DNA of 64,000 bases from Euonymus europaeus. Taxonomy: Eukaryota; Streptophyta; Magnoliopsida; Celastrales; Celastraceae. Below are positions 1 through 12,950 of the stretch, one piece after another. The position numbers and the translations under genes were made by a program. The stretch is taken from the NCBI GenBank assembly GCA_963580455.1, contig OY756966.1, positions 13,271,001 to 13,335,000 of the forward strand, given 5' to 3'. The number at the start of each line of letters is the position of its first letter. Position 1 is the first letter of the stretch. Below the pieces are notes generated by a model. The model made no database searches and had not been told where the DNA came from. It was given only the letters and a program-made list of their open reading frames with translations.

Positions 1-2340
1 GAAAGTTGATGTTTTGGACTCGAAATAATCTAGGAAGCTTATACTCGTAAAATTTGACATAGAAGAACAATTAAAAGTTTATCCCGAGCAACTTTGATAG
101 TCCGAAGTTGCTCAACTCTCTCTATGGAGGAGCTTTTAACATTTTTGTCTATTTTTCATAGAAAGTTGGTGTTTTGGCATCAAAATAATGTAGGAAGCCT
201 ATACTCATAAAATTTGACATAGAAGAACAATTAAAAGTCTATTCCGAGCAACTTTGATAGTCCGAAGTTGCTCAACTCTCTCTATGGAGGAGCTTTTAAC
301 GGTTTTGTTCATTTCTCATAGAAAGTTGGTGTTTTGTCATCGAAATAATGTAGGAAGCTTATACTCGTAAAATTTGACATAGAAGAACAATTAAAAGTCT
401 ATTCCGAGCAACTTTGATAGTCCGAAGTTGCTCAACTCACTCTATTGAGGAGCTTTTAACGGTTTTGTCCATTTGTCATAGAAAGTTGGTTTTTAGGCAT
501 CGAAATAATGTAGGAAGCTTATACTCGTAAAATTTGACATAGAAGAACAATTAAAATTCTATTCCGAGCAACTTTGATAGTCCGAAGTTGCTCAACTCTC
601 TCTATGGAGGAGCTTTTAACGGTTTTGTCTATTTGTCATAGAAAGTTGGTGTTTTGGCATCGAAATAATGTAGGAAGCTTATACTCGTAAAATTTGACAT
701 AGAAGAACAATTAAAAGTCTATCCCGAGCAACTTTGATAGTCCGAAGTTGCTCAACTCTCTCTATGGAGGAGCTTTTAACGGTTTTGTCTGTTTGTCATA
801 GAAATTTGGTTTTTTGGCATCGAAATAATGTAGGAAGCTTATACTCATAAAATTTGACATAGAAGGACAATTAAATGTCTATTCCGAGCAACTTCGATAG
901 TCCGAAATTGCTCAACTCTCTCTATAGAGGAGCTTTTAACGTTTTTGTCTATTTGTCATAGAACGTTGGTGTTTTGGACTCGAAATAATCTATGAAGCTT
1001 ATACTCGTAAAATTTGACATAGAAAGAACAATTAAAAGTCTATCCCGACCAACTTTGATAGTCTGAAGTTTCTCAACTCTCTCTATGGCGGAGCTTTTAA
1101 CGGTTTTGTCCATTTGTCATAGAAAGTTGGTTTTTTGACATCGAAATAATGTAGGAAGCTTATACTCATAAAATTTGACATAGAAGAACAATTAAAAGTC
1201 TATCCCGAGCAACTTTGATAGTCCAAAGTTGCTCAACTCTCTCTATGGAGGAGCTTTTAACGGTTTTGTCCATTTGTCATAGAAAGTTGGTTTTTTGGCA
1301 TCGAAATAATGTAGGAAGCTTATACTCATAAAATTTGACATAGAAGAACAATTAAAAGTCTATTCCGAGCAGCTTTGATAGTCCGAAGTTGCTCAACTCT
1401 CTCTATGGAGGAGCTTTTAACGGTTTTGTCCATTTGTCATAGAAAGTTGGTGTTTTGGCATCGAAATAATGTAGGAAGCATATACTCGTAAAATTTGACG
1501 TAGAAGAACAATAAAAAGTCTATCCCGAGCAACATTGATAGTTCGAAGTTGCTCAACTCTCTCTATGGAGGAGCTTTTAACGGTTTTGTCTATTTGTCAT
1601 AGAAAGTTGGTGTTTTGGCATCGAAATAATGTAGGAAGCTTATACTCGTAAAATTTGACATAGAAGAACAATTAAAACTCTATCCCAAGCAACTTTGATA
1701 GTCCGAAGTTGCTCAACTCTCTCTATGGAGGAGCTTTTAACGATTTTGTCCATTTGTCATAGAAAGTTAGTTTTTTGGCATCGAAATAATGTAGGAAGCT
1801 TATAGTCGTAAAATTCGACATTGAAGAACAATAAAAAGTGTACATCGAGCAACTTTGATGGTCCGAAGTTTCTCAACTCTCTATGGAGGAGCTCTTAACG
1901 GTTTTATCTATTTGTCATAAAAAGTTGGTGTTTTGGCATCGAAATAATCTCTGAAGTTTATACTCGTTAAATTTTACATATGAGAACAATAAAAATTAGA
2001 CACCGAGCAACTTCGATGGTCCGAAGTTGCTCAACTCTCTCTATGGAGGAGCTTTTAACGGTTTTGTCCATTTGTCATAGAAAGTTGGTGTTTTGGCATC
2101 GAAATAATGTAGGAAGCTTATACTCATAAAATTTGACATAGAAAAACAATTAAAAGTCTATCCTGAACAATTTTGATAGTCCGAAGTTGCTCAACTCTCT
2201 CTATGGAGAAGCTTTTAACGGTTTTGTCCATTTATCAAAGAAAGTTGGTGTTTTGGCATCGAAATAATCTAGGAAGCTTATACTCATAAAATTTGACATA
2301 TAAGAACAATAGAAATTGTACACCGAGCAACTTTGATAGT
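1..2340 (+). repeat. 15-monomer cassette, copy 1
   Basis: This cassette opens with a monomer carrying GTTGATGTTTTGGACTCG. It runs through recognisable variants: CATCAAAATAATG near 180, GTTTTGTCATCG near 333, TCTGTTTGTCAT at 788, GAACGTTGGTG at 961, GTCCAAAGTTG at 1221 and AGGAAGCATATAC near 1475. It ends in the 158/160 dimer, a CCTGAACAATTTTG monomer and an ATAGAAATTGTACACC monomer. The same order recurs at 7,356-9,690 with a constant offset of 7,355 bp, which becomes 7,354 after a one-base insertion in this copy near 1024. The left end is cut by the window. Confidence 0.88.
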
Positions 2341-2399
2341 CCGAAGTTGCTCAACTCTCTCTATGGAGGAGCCTTTTATATTTTTGTCCATTTGTCATA

Positions 2400-5300
2400 G
2401 AAAGTTGATATTTTGGACTCGAAATAATCTAGGAAGCTTATACTCGTAAAATTTGACATAGAAGAACAATTAAAAGTTTATCCCGAGCAACTTTGATAGT
2501 CCGAAGTTGCTCAACTCTCTCTATGGAGGAGCTTTTAACATTTTTGTCTATTTTTCATAGAAAGTTGGTGTTTTGGCATCAAAATAATGTAGGAAGCTTA
2601 TACTCATAAAATTTGACATAGAAGAACAATTAAAAGTCTATTCCGAGCAACTTTGATAGTCCGAAGTTGCTCAACTCTCTCTATGGAGGAGCTTTTAACG
2701 GTTTTGTCCATTTCTCATAGAAAGTTGGTGTTTTGTCATCGAAATAATGTAGGAAGCTTATACTCGTAAAATTTTACATAGAAGAACAATTAAAAGTCTA
2801 TTCCAAGCAACTTTGATAGTCCGAAGTTGCTCAACTCTCTCTATTGAGGAGCTTTTAACGGTTTTGTCCATTTGTCATAGAAAGTTGGTTTTTAGGCATC
2901 GAAATAATGTAGGAAGCTTATACTCGTAAAATTTGACATAGAAGAACAATTAAAATTCTATTCCGAGCAACTTTGATAGTCCGAAGTTGCTCAACTCTCT
3001 CTATGGAGGAGCTTTTAACGGTTTTGTCTATTTCTCATAGAAAGTTGGTGTTTTGGCATCGAAATAATGTAGGAAGCTTATACTCGTAAAATTTGACATA
3101 GAAGAACAATTAAAAGTCTATCCCGAGCAACTTTGATAGTCCGAAGTTGCTCAACTCTCTCTATTGAGGAGCTTTTAACGGTTTTGTCCATTTGTCATAG
3201 AAAGTTGGTTTTTAGGCATCGAAATAATGTAGGAAGCTTATACTCGTTAAATTTTACATATGAGAACAATAAAAATTAGACACCGAGCAATTTCGATGGT
3301 CCGAAGTTGCTCAACTCTCTCTATGGAGGAGCTTTTAACGGTTTTGTATATTTCTCATAGAAAGTTGGTGTTTTGGCATCGAAATAATGTAGGAAGCTTA
3401 TACTCGTAAAATTTGACATAGAAAAACAATTAAAAGTCTATCCTGAACAATTTTGATAGTCCGAAGTTGCTCAACTCTCTCTATGGAGAAGCTTTTAACG
3501 GTTTTGTCCATTTATCAAAGAAATTTGATGTTTTGGCATCGAAATAATCTAGGAAGCTTATACTCATAAAATTTGACATATAAGAACAATAGAAATTGTA
3601 CACCGAGCAACTTTGATAGTCCGAAGTTGCTCAACTCTCTCTATGGAGGAGCCTTTAATATTTTTGTCCATTTGTCATAGAAAGTTGATGTTTTGGACTC
3701 GAAATAATCTAGGAAGCTTATACTCGTAAAATTTGACATAGAAGAACAATTAAAAGTTTATCCCGAGCAACTTTGATAGTCCGAAGTTGCTCAACTCTCT
3801 CTATGGAGGAGCTTTTAACATTTTTGTCTATTTTTCATAGAAAGTTGGTGTTTTGGCATCAAAATAATGTAGGAAGCTTATACTCATAAAATTTGACATA
3901 GAAGAACAATTAAAAGTCTATTCCGAGCAACTTTGATAGTCCGAAGTTGCTCAACTCTCTCTATGGAGGAGCTTTTAACGGTTTTGTCCATTTCTCATAG
4001 AAAGTTGGTGTTTTGTCATCGAAATAATGTAGGAAGCTTATACTCGTAAAATTTGACATAGAAGAACAATTAAAAGTCTATTCCGAGCAACTTTGATAGT
4101 CCGAAGTTGCTCAACTCTCTCTATTGAGGAGCTTTTAACGGTTTTGTCCATTTGTCATAGAAAGTTGGTTTTTAGGCATCGAAATAATGTAGGAAGCTTA
4201 TACTCGTAAAATTTGACATAGAAGAACAATTAAAATTCTATTCCGAGCAACTTTGATAGTCCGAAGTTGCTCAACTCTCTCTATGGAGGAGCTTTTAACG
4301 GTTTTGTCTATTTCTCATAGAAAGTTGGTGTTTTGGCATCGAAATAATGTAGGAAGCTTATACTCGTAAAATTTGACATCGAAGAACAATTAAAAGTCTA
4401 TTCCGAGCAACTTTGATAGTCCGAAGTTGCTCAACTCTCTCTATTGAGGAGCTTTTAACGGTTTTGTCCATTTGTCATAGAAAGTTGGTTTTCAGGCATC
4501 GAAATAATGTAGGAAGCTTATACTCGTTAAATTTTACATATGAGAACAATAAAAATTAGACACCGAGCAACTTCGATGGTCCGAAGTTGCTCAACTCTCT
4601 CTATGGAGGAGCTTTTAACGGTTTTGTCTATTTCTCATAGAAAGTTGGTGTTTTGGCATCGAAATAATGTAGGAAGCTTATACTCGTAAAATTTGACATA
4701 GAAAAAAAATTAAAAGTCTATCCTGAACAATTTTGATAGTCCGAAGTTGCTCAACTCTCTCTATGGAGAAGCTTTTAACGGTTTTGTCCATTTATCAAAG
4801 AAAGTTGATGTTTTGGCATCGAAATAATCTAGGAAGCTTATACTCATAAAATTTGACATATAAGAACAATAGAAATTGTACACCGAGCAACTTTGATAGT
4901 CCGAAGTTGCTCAACTCTCTCTATGGAGGAGACTTTAATATTTTTGTCCATTTGTCATAGAAAGTTGATGTTTTGGACTCGAAATAATCTAGGAAGCTTA
5001 TACTCGTAAAATTTGACATAGAAGAACAATTAAAAGTTTATCCCGAGCAACTTTGATAGTCCGAAGTTGCTCAACTCTCTCTATGGAGGAGCTTTTAACA
5101 TTTTTGTCTATTTTTCATAGAAAGTTGGTGTTTTGGAATCAAAATAATGTAGGAAGCTTATACTCATAAAATTTGACATAGAAGAACAATTAAAAGTCTA
5201 TTCCGAGCAACTTTGATAGTCCGAAGTTGCTCAACTCTCTCTATGGAGGAGCTTATAACGGTTTTGTCCATTTGTCATAGAAAGTTGGTTTTTAGGCATC

Positions 5301-7355
5301 GAAATAATGTAGGAAGCTTATACTCGTAAAATTTGACATAGAAGAACAATTAAAATTCTATTCCGAGCAACTTTGATAGTCCGAAGTTGCTCAACTCTCT
5401 CTATGGAGGAGCTTTTAACGATTTTGTCCATTTGTCATAGAAAGTTAGTTTTTTGGCATCGAAATAATGTAGGAAGCTTATAATCGTAAAATTTGACATT
5501 GAAGAACAATAAAAAGTGTACATCGAGCAACTTTGATGGTCCGAAGTTTCTCAACTCTCTATGGAGGAGCTCTTAACGGTTTTATCTATTTGTCATAAAA
5601 AGTTGGTGTTTTGGCATCGAAATAATCTCTGAAGCTTATACTCGTTAAATTTTACATATGAGAACAATAAAAATAAGACACCGAGCAACTTCGATGGTCC
5701 GAAGTTGCTCAACTCTCTCTACGGAGGAGCTTTTAACGGTTTTGTCTATTTCTCATAGAAAGTTGGTGTTTTGGCATCGAAATAATGTAGGAAGCTTATA
5801 CTCGTAAAATTTGACATAGAAAAACAATTAAAAGTCTATCCTGAACAATTTTGATAGTCCGAAGTTGCTCAACTCTCTCTATGGAGAAGCTTTTAACGGT
5901 TTTGTCCATTTATCAAAGAAAGTTGGTGTTTTGGCATCGAAATAATCTAGGAAGCTTATACTCATAAAATTTGACATATAAGAACAATAGAAATTGTACA
6001 CCGAGCAACTTTGATAGTCCGAAGTTGCTCAACTCTCTCTATGGAGGAGCCTTTAATATTTTTGTCCATTTGTCATAGAAAGTTGATGTTTTGGACTCGA
6101 AATAATCTAGGAAGCTTATACTCGTAAAATTTGACATAGAAGAACAATTAAAAGTTTATCCCGAGAACCTTTGATAGTCCGAAGTTGCTCAACTCTCTCT
6201 ATGGAGGAGCTTTTAACATTTTTGTCTATTTTTCATAGAAAGTTGGTGTTTTGGCATCAAAATAATGTAGGAAGCCTATACTCATAAAATTTGACATAGA
6301 AGAACAATTAAAAGTCTATTCCGAGCAACTTTGATAGTCCGAAGTTGCTCAACTCTCTCTATGGAGGAGCTTTTAACGGTTTTGTCCATTTCTCATAGAA
6401 AGTTGGTGTTTTGTCATCGAAATAATGTAGGAAGCTTATACTCGTAAAATTTGACATAGAAGAACAATTAAAAGTCTATTCCGAGCAACTTTGATAGTCC
6501 GAAGTTGCTCAACTCTCTCTATTGAGGAGCTTTTAACGGTTTTGTCCATTTGTCATAGAAAGTTGGTTTTTAGGCATCGAAATAATGTAGGAAGCTTATA
6601 CTCGTAAAATTTGACATAGAAGAACAATTAAAATTTTATTCCGAGCAACTTTGATAGTCCGACGTTGCTCAACTCTCTCTATGGAGGAGCTTTTAACGAT
6701 TTTGTCCATTTGTCATAGAAAGTTAGTTTTTTGGCATCGAAATAATGTAGGAAGCTTATAATCGTAAAATTTGACATTGAAGAACAATAAAAAGTGTACA
6801 TCGAGCAACTTTGATGGTCCGAAGTTTCTCTACTCTCTATGGAGGAGCTCTTAACGGTTTTATCTATTTGTCGTAAAATGTTGGTGTTTTGGCATCGAAA
6901 TAATCTATGAAGCTTATACTCGTTAAATTTTACATATGAGAACAATAAAAATTAGACACCGAGCAACTTCGATGGTCCGAAGTTGCTCAACTCTCTCTAT
7001 GGAGGAGCTTTTAACGGTTTTGTCCATTTGTCATAGAAAGTTGGTGTTTTGGCATCGAAATAATGTAGGAAGCTTATACTCGTAAAATTTGACATAGAAA
7101 AACAATTAAATGTCTATCCTGAACAATTTTGATAGTCCGAAGTTGCTCAACTCTCTCTATGGAGAAGCTTTTAACGGTTTTGTCCATTTATCAAAGAAAG
7201 TTGGTGTTTTGGCATCGAAATAATCTAGGAAGCTTATACTCATAAAATTTGACATATAAGAACAATAGAAATTGTACACCGAGCAACTTTGATAGTCCGA
7301 AGTTGCTCAACTCTCTCTATGGAGGAGCCTTTAATATTTTTGTCCATTTGTCATA
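2400..7355 (+). repeat. 8-monomer higher-order repeat, four units (~1.28 kb)
   Basis: Units begin at the GTTGATGTTTTGGACTCG-type monomer at 2400, 3680, 4960 and 6078, and the next such monomer is at 7356. Spacings are 1280, 1280, 1118 and 1278 bp, that is 8, 8, 7 and 8 monomers. The first two units resemble each other closely. The last two share a different interior that contains the 158-bp dimer, which explains their two-base shortfall. The third unit lacks the GTTTTGTCATCG monomer present in the others. The block shows local homogenisation by unequal exchange. Confidence 0.9.
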
Positions 7356-9690
7356 GAAAGTTGATGTTTTGGACTCGAAATAATCTAGGAAGCTTATACT
7401 CGTAAAATTTGACATAGAAGAACAATTAAAAGTTTATCCCGAGCAACTTTGATAGTCCGAAGTTGCTCAACTCTCTCTATGGAGGAGCTTTTAACATTTT
7501 TGTCTATTTTTCATAGAAAGTTGGTGTTTTGGCATCAAAATAATGTAGGAAGCTTATACTCCTAAAATTTGACATAGAAGAACAATTAAAAGTCTATTCC
7601 GAGCAACTTTGATAGTCCGAAGTTGCTCAACTCTCTCTATGGAGGAGCTTTTAACGGTTTTGTCCATTTCTCATAGAAAGTTGGTGTTTTGTCATCGAAA
7701 TAATGTAGGAAGCTTATACTCGTAAAATTTGACATAGAAGAACAATTAAAAGTCTATCCCGAGCAACTTTGATAGTCCGAAGTTGCTCAACTCTCTCTAT
7801 TGAGGAGCTTTTAACGGTTTTGTCCATTTGTCATAGAAAGTTGGTTTTTAGGCATCTAAATAATGTAGGAAGCTTATACTCGTAAAATTTGACATAGAAG
7901 AACAATTAAAATTCTATTCCGAGCAACTTTGATAGTCCGAAGTTGCTCAACTCTCTCTATGGAGGAGCTTTTAACGGTTTTATCTATTTCTCATAGAAAG
8001 TTGGTGTTTTGGCATCGAAATAATGTAGGAAGCTTATACTCGTAAAATTTGACATAGAAGAACAATTAAAAGTCTATCCCGAGCAACTTTGATAGTCCGA
8101 AGTTGCTCAACTCTCTCTATGGAGGAGCTTTTAACGGTTTTGTCTGTTTGTCATAGAAAGTTAGTTTTTTGGCATCGAAATAATGTAGGAAGCTTATACT
8201 CATAAAATTTGACATAGAAGGACAATTAAAAGTCTATTCCGAGCAACTTCGATAGTCCGAAATTGCTCAACCCTCTCTATGGAAGAGCTTTTAACGTTTT
8301 TGTCTATTTGTCATAGAACGTTGGTGTTTTGGACTCGAAATAATCTATGAAGCTTATACTCGTAAAATTTGACATAGAAGAACAATTAAAAGTCTATCCC
8401 GAGCAACTTTGATAGTCTGAAGTTGCTCAACTCTCTCTATGGCGGAGCTTTTAACGGTTTTGTCCATTTGTCATAGAAAGTTGGTTTTTTGACATCGAAA
8501 TAATGTAGGAAGCTTATACTCATAAAATTTGACATAGAAGAACAATTAAAAGTCTATCCCGAGCAACTTTGATAGTCCAAAGTTGCTCAACTCTCTCTAT
8601 GGAGGAGCTTTTAACGGTTTTGTCCATTTGTCATAGAAAGTTGGTTTTTTGGCATCGAAATAGTGTAAGAAGCTTATACTCATAAAATTTGACATAGAAG
8701 AACAATTAAAAGTCTATTCCGAGCAGCTTTGATAGTCCGAAGTTGCTCAACTCTCTCTATGGAGGACCTTTTAACGGTTTTGTCCATTTGTCATAGAAAG
8801 TTGGTGTTTTGGCATCGAAATAATGTAGGAAGCATATACTCGTAAAATTTGACGTAGAAGAACAATAAAAAGTCTATCCTGAGCAACTTTGATAGTCCGA
8901 AATTGCTCAACTCTCTCTATGGAGGAGCTTTTAACGGTTTTGTCTATTTGTCATAGAAAGTTGGTGTTTTGTCATCGAAATAATGTAGGAAGCTTATACT
9001 CGTAAAATTTGACATAGAAGAACAATAAAAACTCTATCCCGAACAACTTTGATAGTCCGAAGTTGCTCAACTCTCTCTATGGAGGACCTTTTAACGATTT
9101 TGTCCATTTGTCATAGAAAGTTAGTTTTTTGGCATCGAAATAATGTAGGAAGCTTATAGTCGTAAAATTTGACATTGAAGAACAATAAAAAGTGTAAATC
9201 GAGCAACTTTGATGGTCCGAAGTTTCTCAACTCTCTATGGAGGAGCTCTTAACGGTTTTATCTATTTTTCATAAAAAGTTGGTGTTTTTTCATCGAAATA
9301 ATCTATGAAGCTTATACTCGTAAAATTTTACATATGAGAACAATAAAAATTAGACACCGAGCAACTTCGATGGTCCGAAGTTGCTCAACTCTCTCTATGG
9401 AGGAGCTTTTAACGGTTTTGTCCATTTGTCATAGAAAGTTGGTGTTTTGGCATCGAAATAATGTAGGAAGCTTATACTCGTAAAATTTGACATAGAAAAA
9501 CAATTAAAAGTCTATCCTGAACAATTTTGATAGTCCGAAGTTGCTCAACTCTCTCTATGGAGAAGCTTTTAACGGTTTTGTCCATTTATCAAAGAAAGTT
9601 GGTGTTTTGGCATCAAAATAATCTAGGAAGCTTATACTCATAAAATTTGACATATAAGAACAATATAAATTGTACACCGAGCAACTTTGA
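7356..9690 (+). repeat. 15-monomer cassette, copy 2
   Basis: This repeats the order of variants in 1-2,340. TCTGTTTGTCAT is at 8143, GAACGTTGGTG at 8316, GTCCAAAGTTG near 8575 and the HindIII-loss variant AGGAAGCATATAC near 8830. Similarity continues to the ATAGAAATTG-type monomer near 9,660. From there this copy carries GATGGTCCGAAGTTGCTCATC and follows the pattern of the 24-monomer block. It overlaps the left end of that block, so the two higher-order units share monomers at their junction. Confidence 0.85.
9359..9386. repeat. Extended perfect inverted repeat, 11-bp arms
   Basis: In the subfamily carrying TTCGATGG the arms lengthen to GAGCAACTTCG (9359-9369) and CGAAGTTGCTC (9376-9386), with a 6-base loop ATGGTC and no mismatch. 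This form occurs in the monomers containing CATATGAGAACAATAAAAA, seen at roughly 2.0, 4.5, 5.7, 6.9, 9.3, 10.3, 10.8, 11.7, 12.7, 13.2, 14.1, 15.6, 16.5 and 24.4 kb. The copy near 3.3 kb has TTTCGATGG and the copy near 14.6 kb has GGGCAAC, so both are imperfect. The substitution relative to the common form (TTTG to TTCG) is exactly the one that converts a T/G mismatch into a C-G pair. Confidence 0.9.
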
Positions 9691-10587
9691 TGGTCCGAAG
9701 TTGCTCATCTCTCTCTATGGAGGAGCTTTTAACGGTTTTGTCTATTTGTCATAGAAAGTTGGTGTTTTGGCATCGAAATAATGTAGGAAGCTTATACTCG
9801 TAGAATTTGACGTAGAAGAACAATTAAAAGTCTATCTCGAGCAACTTTGATAGTCCGAAGTTGCTCAACTCTCTCTATGGAGGAGCTTTTAACGGTTTTG
9901 TCCATTTTTCATAGAAAGTTGGTTTTTTGGCAACGAAATAATGTAGGAAGCTTATACTCGTAAAATTTGAAATAGAAGGACAATTAAAGGTCTATTCCGA
10001 GCAACTTTGATAGTCCGAAGTTGCTCAACTCTCGCTATGGAGGAGCTTTTAACGGTTTTGTCTATTTGTCATAGAAAGTTGGTGTTTTGGACTCGAAATA
10101 ATCTATGAAGCTTATACTCGTAAAATTTGACATAGAAGAACAATTAAAAGTGTACATCGAACAACTTCGATGGTCCGAAGTTTCTCAACTCTTTCTATGG
10201 AGGAGCTCTTAACGGTTTTATCTATTTGTCATAAAAAGTTGGTGTTTTGGCATCGAAATAATCTCTGAAGCTTATACTCGTAAAATTTTTCATATGAGAA
10301 CAATAAAAATTAGACACCGAGCAACTTCGATGGTCCGAAGTTGCTCAACTCTCTCTATGGAGGAGCTTTTAACGGTTTTGTCCATTTGTCATAGAAAGTT
10401 GGTGTTTTGGCATCGAAATAATGTAGGAAGCTTATACTCGTAAAATTTGACATAGAAGAACAATTAAAAGTCTATCCCGAGCAACTTTGATAGTCCGAAG
10501 TTGCTCAACTCTCTCTATGGAGGAGCTTTTAACGGTTTTGTCCAATTGTCATAGAAAGTTAGTTTTTTGGCATCGAAATAATGTAGG

Positions 10588-10905
10588 AAGCTTATAGTCG
10601 TAAAATTTGACATTGAAGAACAATAAAAAGTGTACATCGAGCAACTTTGATGGTCCGAAGTTTCTCAACTCTCTATGGAAGAGCTCTTAACGGTTTTATC
10701 TATTTGTCATAAAAAGTTGGTGTTTTGGCATCGAAATAATCTCTGAAGCTTATACTCGTAAAATTTTACATATGAGAACAATAAAAATTAGACACCGAGC
10801 AACTTCGATGGTCCGAAGTTGCTCAACTCTCTCTTTGGAGGAGCTTTTAACGGTTTTGTCCATTTGTCATAGAAAGTTGGTGTTTTGGCATCGAAATAAT
10901 GTAGG
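10588..10905 (+). repeat. Linked 158-bp + 160-bp dimer subfamily (example)
   Basis: The first monomer (10588-10745) is 158 bp. It has TATAGTCG after the HindIII site, CATTGAAGAACAATAAAAAG, GTACATCGAGC, a broken dyad arm (AAGTTTCTC), a 2-bp deletion in the CT run and usually a SacI site, GAGCTC. The second (10746-10905) carries CATATGAGAACAATAAAAA and the perfect 11-bp-arm dyad. The two occur side by side in this order near 1.8, 5.5, 6.8, 9.15, 10.6, 11.55, 13.0, 14.4, 15.4 and 24.2 kb. They therefore spread as a unit. I did not find the pair right of about 24.5 kb. Confidence 0.85.
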
Positions 10906-12950
10906 AGGCTTATACTCGTAAAATTTGACATAGAAGAACAATTAAAAGTCTATCCTGAACAATTTTGATAGTCTGAAGTTGCTCAACTCTCTCTATGGAG
11001 AAGCTTTTAACGGTTTTGTCTATTTATCAAAGAAAGTTGGTGTTTTGGCATCGAAATAATCTAGGAAACTTATACTCATAAAATTTGACATATAAGAACA
11101 ATAGAAATTGTACACCGAGCAACTTTGATGGTCCGAAGTTGCTCATCTCTCTCTATGGAGGAGCTTTTAACGGTTTTGTCTATTTGTCATAGAAAGTTGG
11201 TGTTTTGGCATCGAAATAATGTAGGAAGCTTATACTCGTAAAATTTGACATAGAAGAACAATTAAACGTCTATCCCGAGCAACTTTGATAGTCCGAAGTT
11301 GCTCAACTCTCTCTATGGAGGAGCTTTTAACGGTTTTGTCCATTTGTCATAGAAAGTTGGTTTTTTGGCATCGAAATAATGTAGGAAGCTTATACTCGTA
11401 AAATTTGACATAGAAGGACAATTAAAAGTCTATTCCGAGCAACTTTGAGAGTCCGAAATTGCTCAACTCTCTCTATGGGGGAGCTTTTAACGATTTTGTC
11501 CATTTGTCATAGAAAGTTAGTTTTTTGGCATCGAAATAATGTAGGAAGCTTATAGTCGTAAAATTTGACATTGAAGAACAATAAAAAGTGTACATCGAGC
11601 AACTTTGATGGTCCGAAGTTTCTCAACTCTCTATGGAGGAGCTCTTAACGATTTTATCTATTTGTCATAAAAAGTTGGTGTTTTGGCATCGAAATAATCT
11701 CTGAAGCTTATACACGTAAAATTTTACATATGAGAACAATAAAAATTAGACACCGAGCAACTTCGATGGTCCGAAGTTGCTCAACTCTCTCTATGGAGGA
11801 GCTTTTAATGGTTTTGTCCATTTGTCATAGAAAGTTGGTGTTTTGGCATCGAAATAATGTAGGAAGCTTATACTCGTAAAATTTGACATAGAAAAACAAT
11901 TAAAAGTCTATCCTGAACAATTTTGATTGTCCGAAGTTGCTCAACTCTCTCTATGGAGAAGCTTTTAACGGTTTTGTCCATTTATCAAAGAAAGTTGGTG
12001 TTTTGGCATCAAAATAATCTAGGAAGCTTATACTCATAAAACTTGACATATAAGAACAATAGAAATTGTACACCGAGCAACTTTGATGGTCCGAAGTTGC
12101 TCATCTCTCTCTATGGAGGAGCTTTTAACGGTTTTGTCTATTTGTCATAGAAAGTTGGTGTTTTGGCATCGAAATAATGTAGGAAGCTTATACTCGTAAA
12201 ATTTGACATAGAAGAACAATTAAAAGTCTATCTCGAGCAACTTTGATAGTCCGAAGTTGCTCAACTCTCTCTATGGAGGAGCTTTTAACGGTTTTGTCCA
12301 TTTGTCATAGAAAGTTGGTTTTTTGGCAACGAAATAATGTAGGAAGCTTATACTTGTAAAATTTGAAATAGAAGGACAATTAAAAGTCTATTCCGAGCAA
12401 CTTTGATAGTGCGAAGTTGCTCAACTCTCTCTATGGAGGAGCTTTTAACGGTTTTGTCTATTTGTCATAGAAAGTTGGTGTTTTGGACTCGAAATAATCT
12501 ATGAAGCTTATGCTCGTAAAATTGGACATAGAAGAACAATTAAAAGTGTACATCGAACAACTTCGATGGTCCGAAGTTTGTCAACTCTCTCTATGGAGGA
12601 GCTCTTAACGGTTTTATCTATTTGTCATAAAAAGTTGGTGTTTTGGCATCGAAATAATCTCTGAAGCTTATACTCGTAAAATTTTTCATATGAGAACAAT
12701 AAAAATTAGACACCGAGCAACTTCGATGGTCCGAAGTTGCTCAACTCTCTCTATGGAGGAGCTTTTAACGGTTTTGTCCATTTGTCATAGAAAGTTGGTG
12801 TTTTGGCATCGAAATAATGTAGAAAGCTTATACTCGTAAAATTTGACATAGAAGAACAATTAAAAGTCTATCCCGAGCAACTTTGATAGTCCGAAGTTGC
12901 TCAACTCTCTCTATGGAGGAGCTTTTAACGGTTTTGTCCATTTGTCATAG

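Larger units (their letters stand above)
9117..12950 (+). repeat. 24-monomer higher-order repeat, unit 1 (3,834 bp)
   Basis: Marker variants recur at exactly 3,834 bp. The GGCAACG monomer is at 9931 and 13765; the ACTCG monomer followed by GTACATCGAACAAC is at 10091 and 13925; the AACTTTGAGA monomer at 11441 pairs with a diverged version at 15275. Internally the unit reuses a 9-monomer sub-block: GGCAACG recurs at 12327, 2,396 bp after 9931 and 1,438 bp before 13765. The 3.8-kb unit thus consists of 15- and 9-monomer stretches that start alike. Confidence 0.88.

Noticed and set aside
6679..6945. Minus-strand open frame of 88 codons
   Set aside because: It starts at TTG and lies wholly within the satellite. 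It stays open only because of local substitutions and the length change of the 158-bp monomer. It has no recognisable domain and no sign of expression signals.
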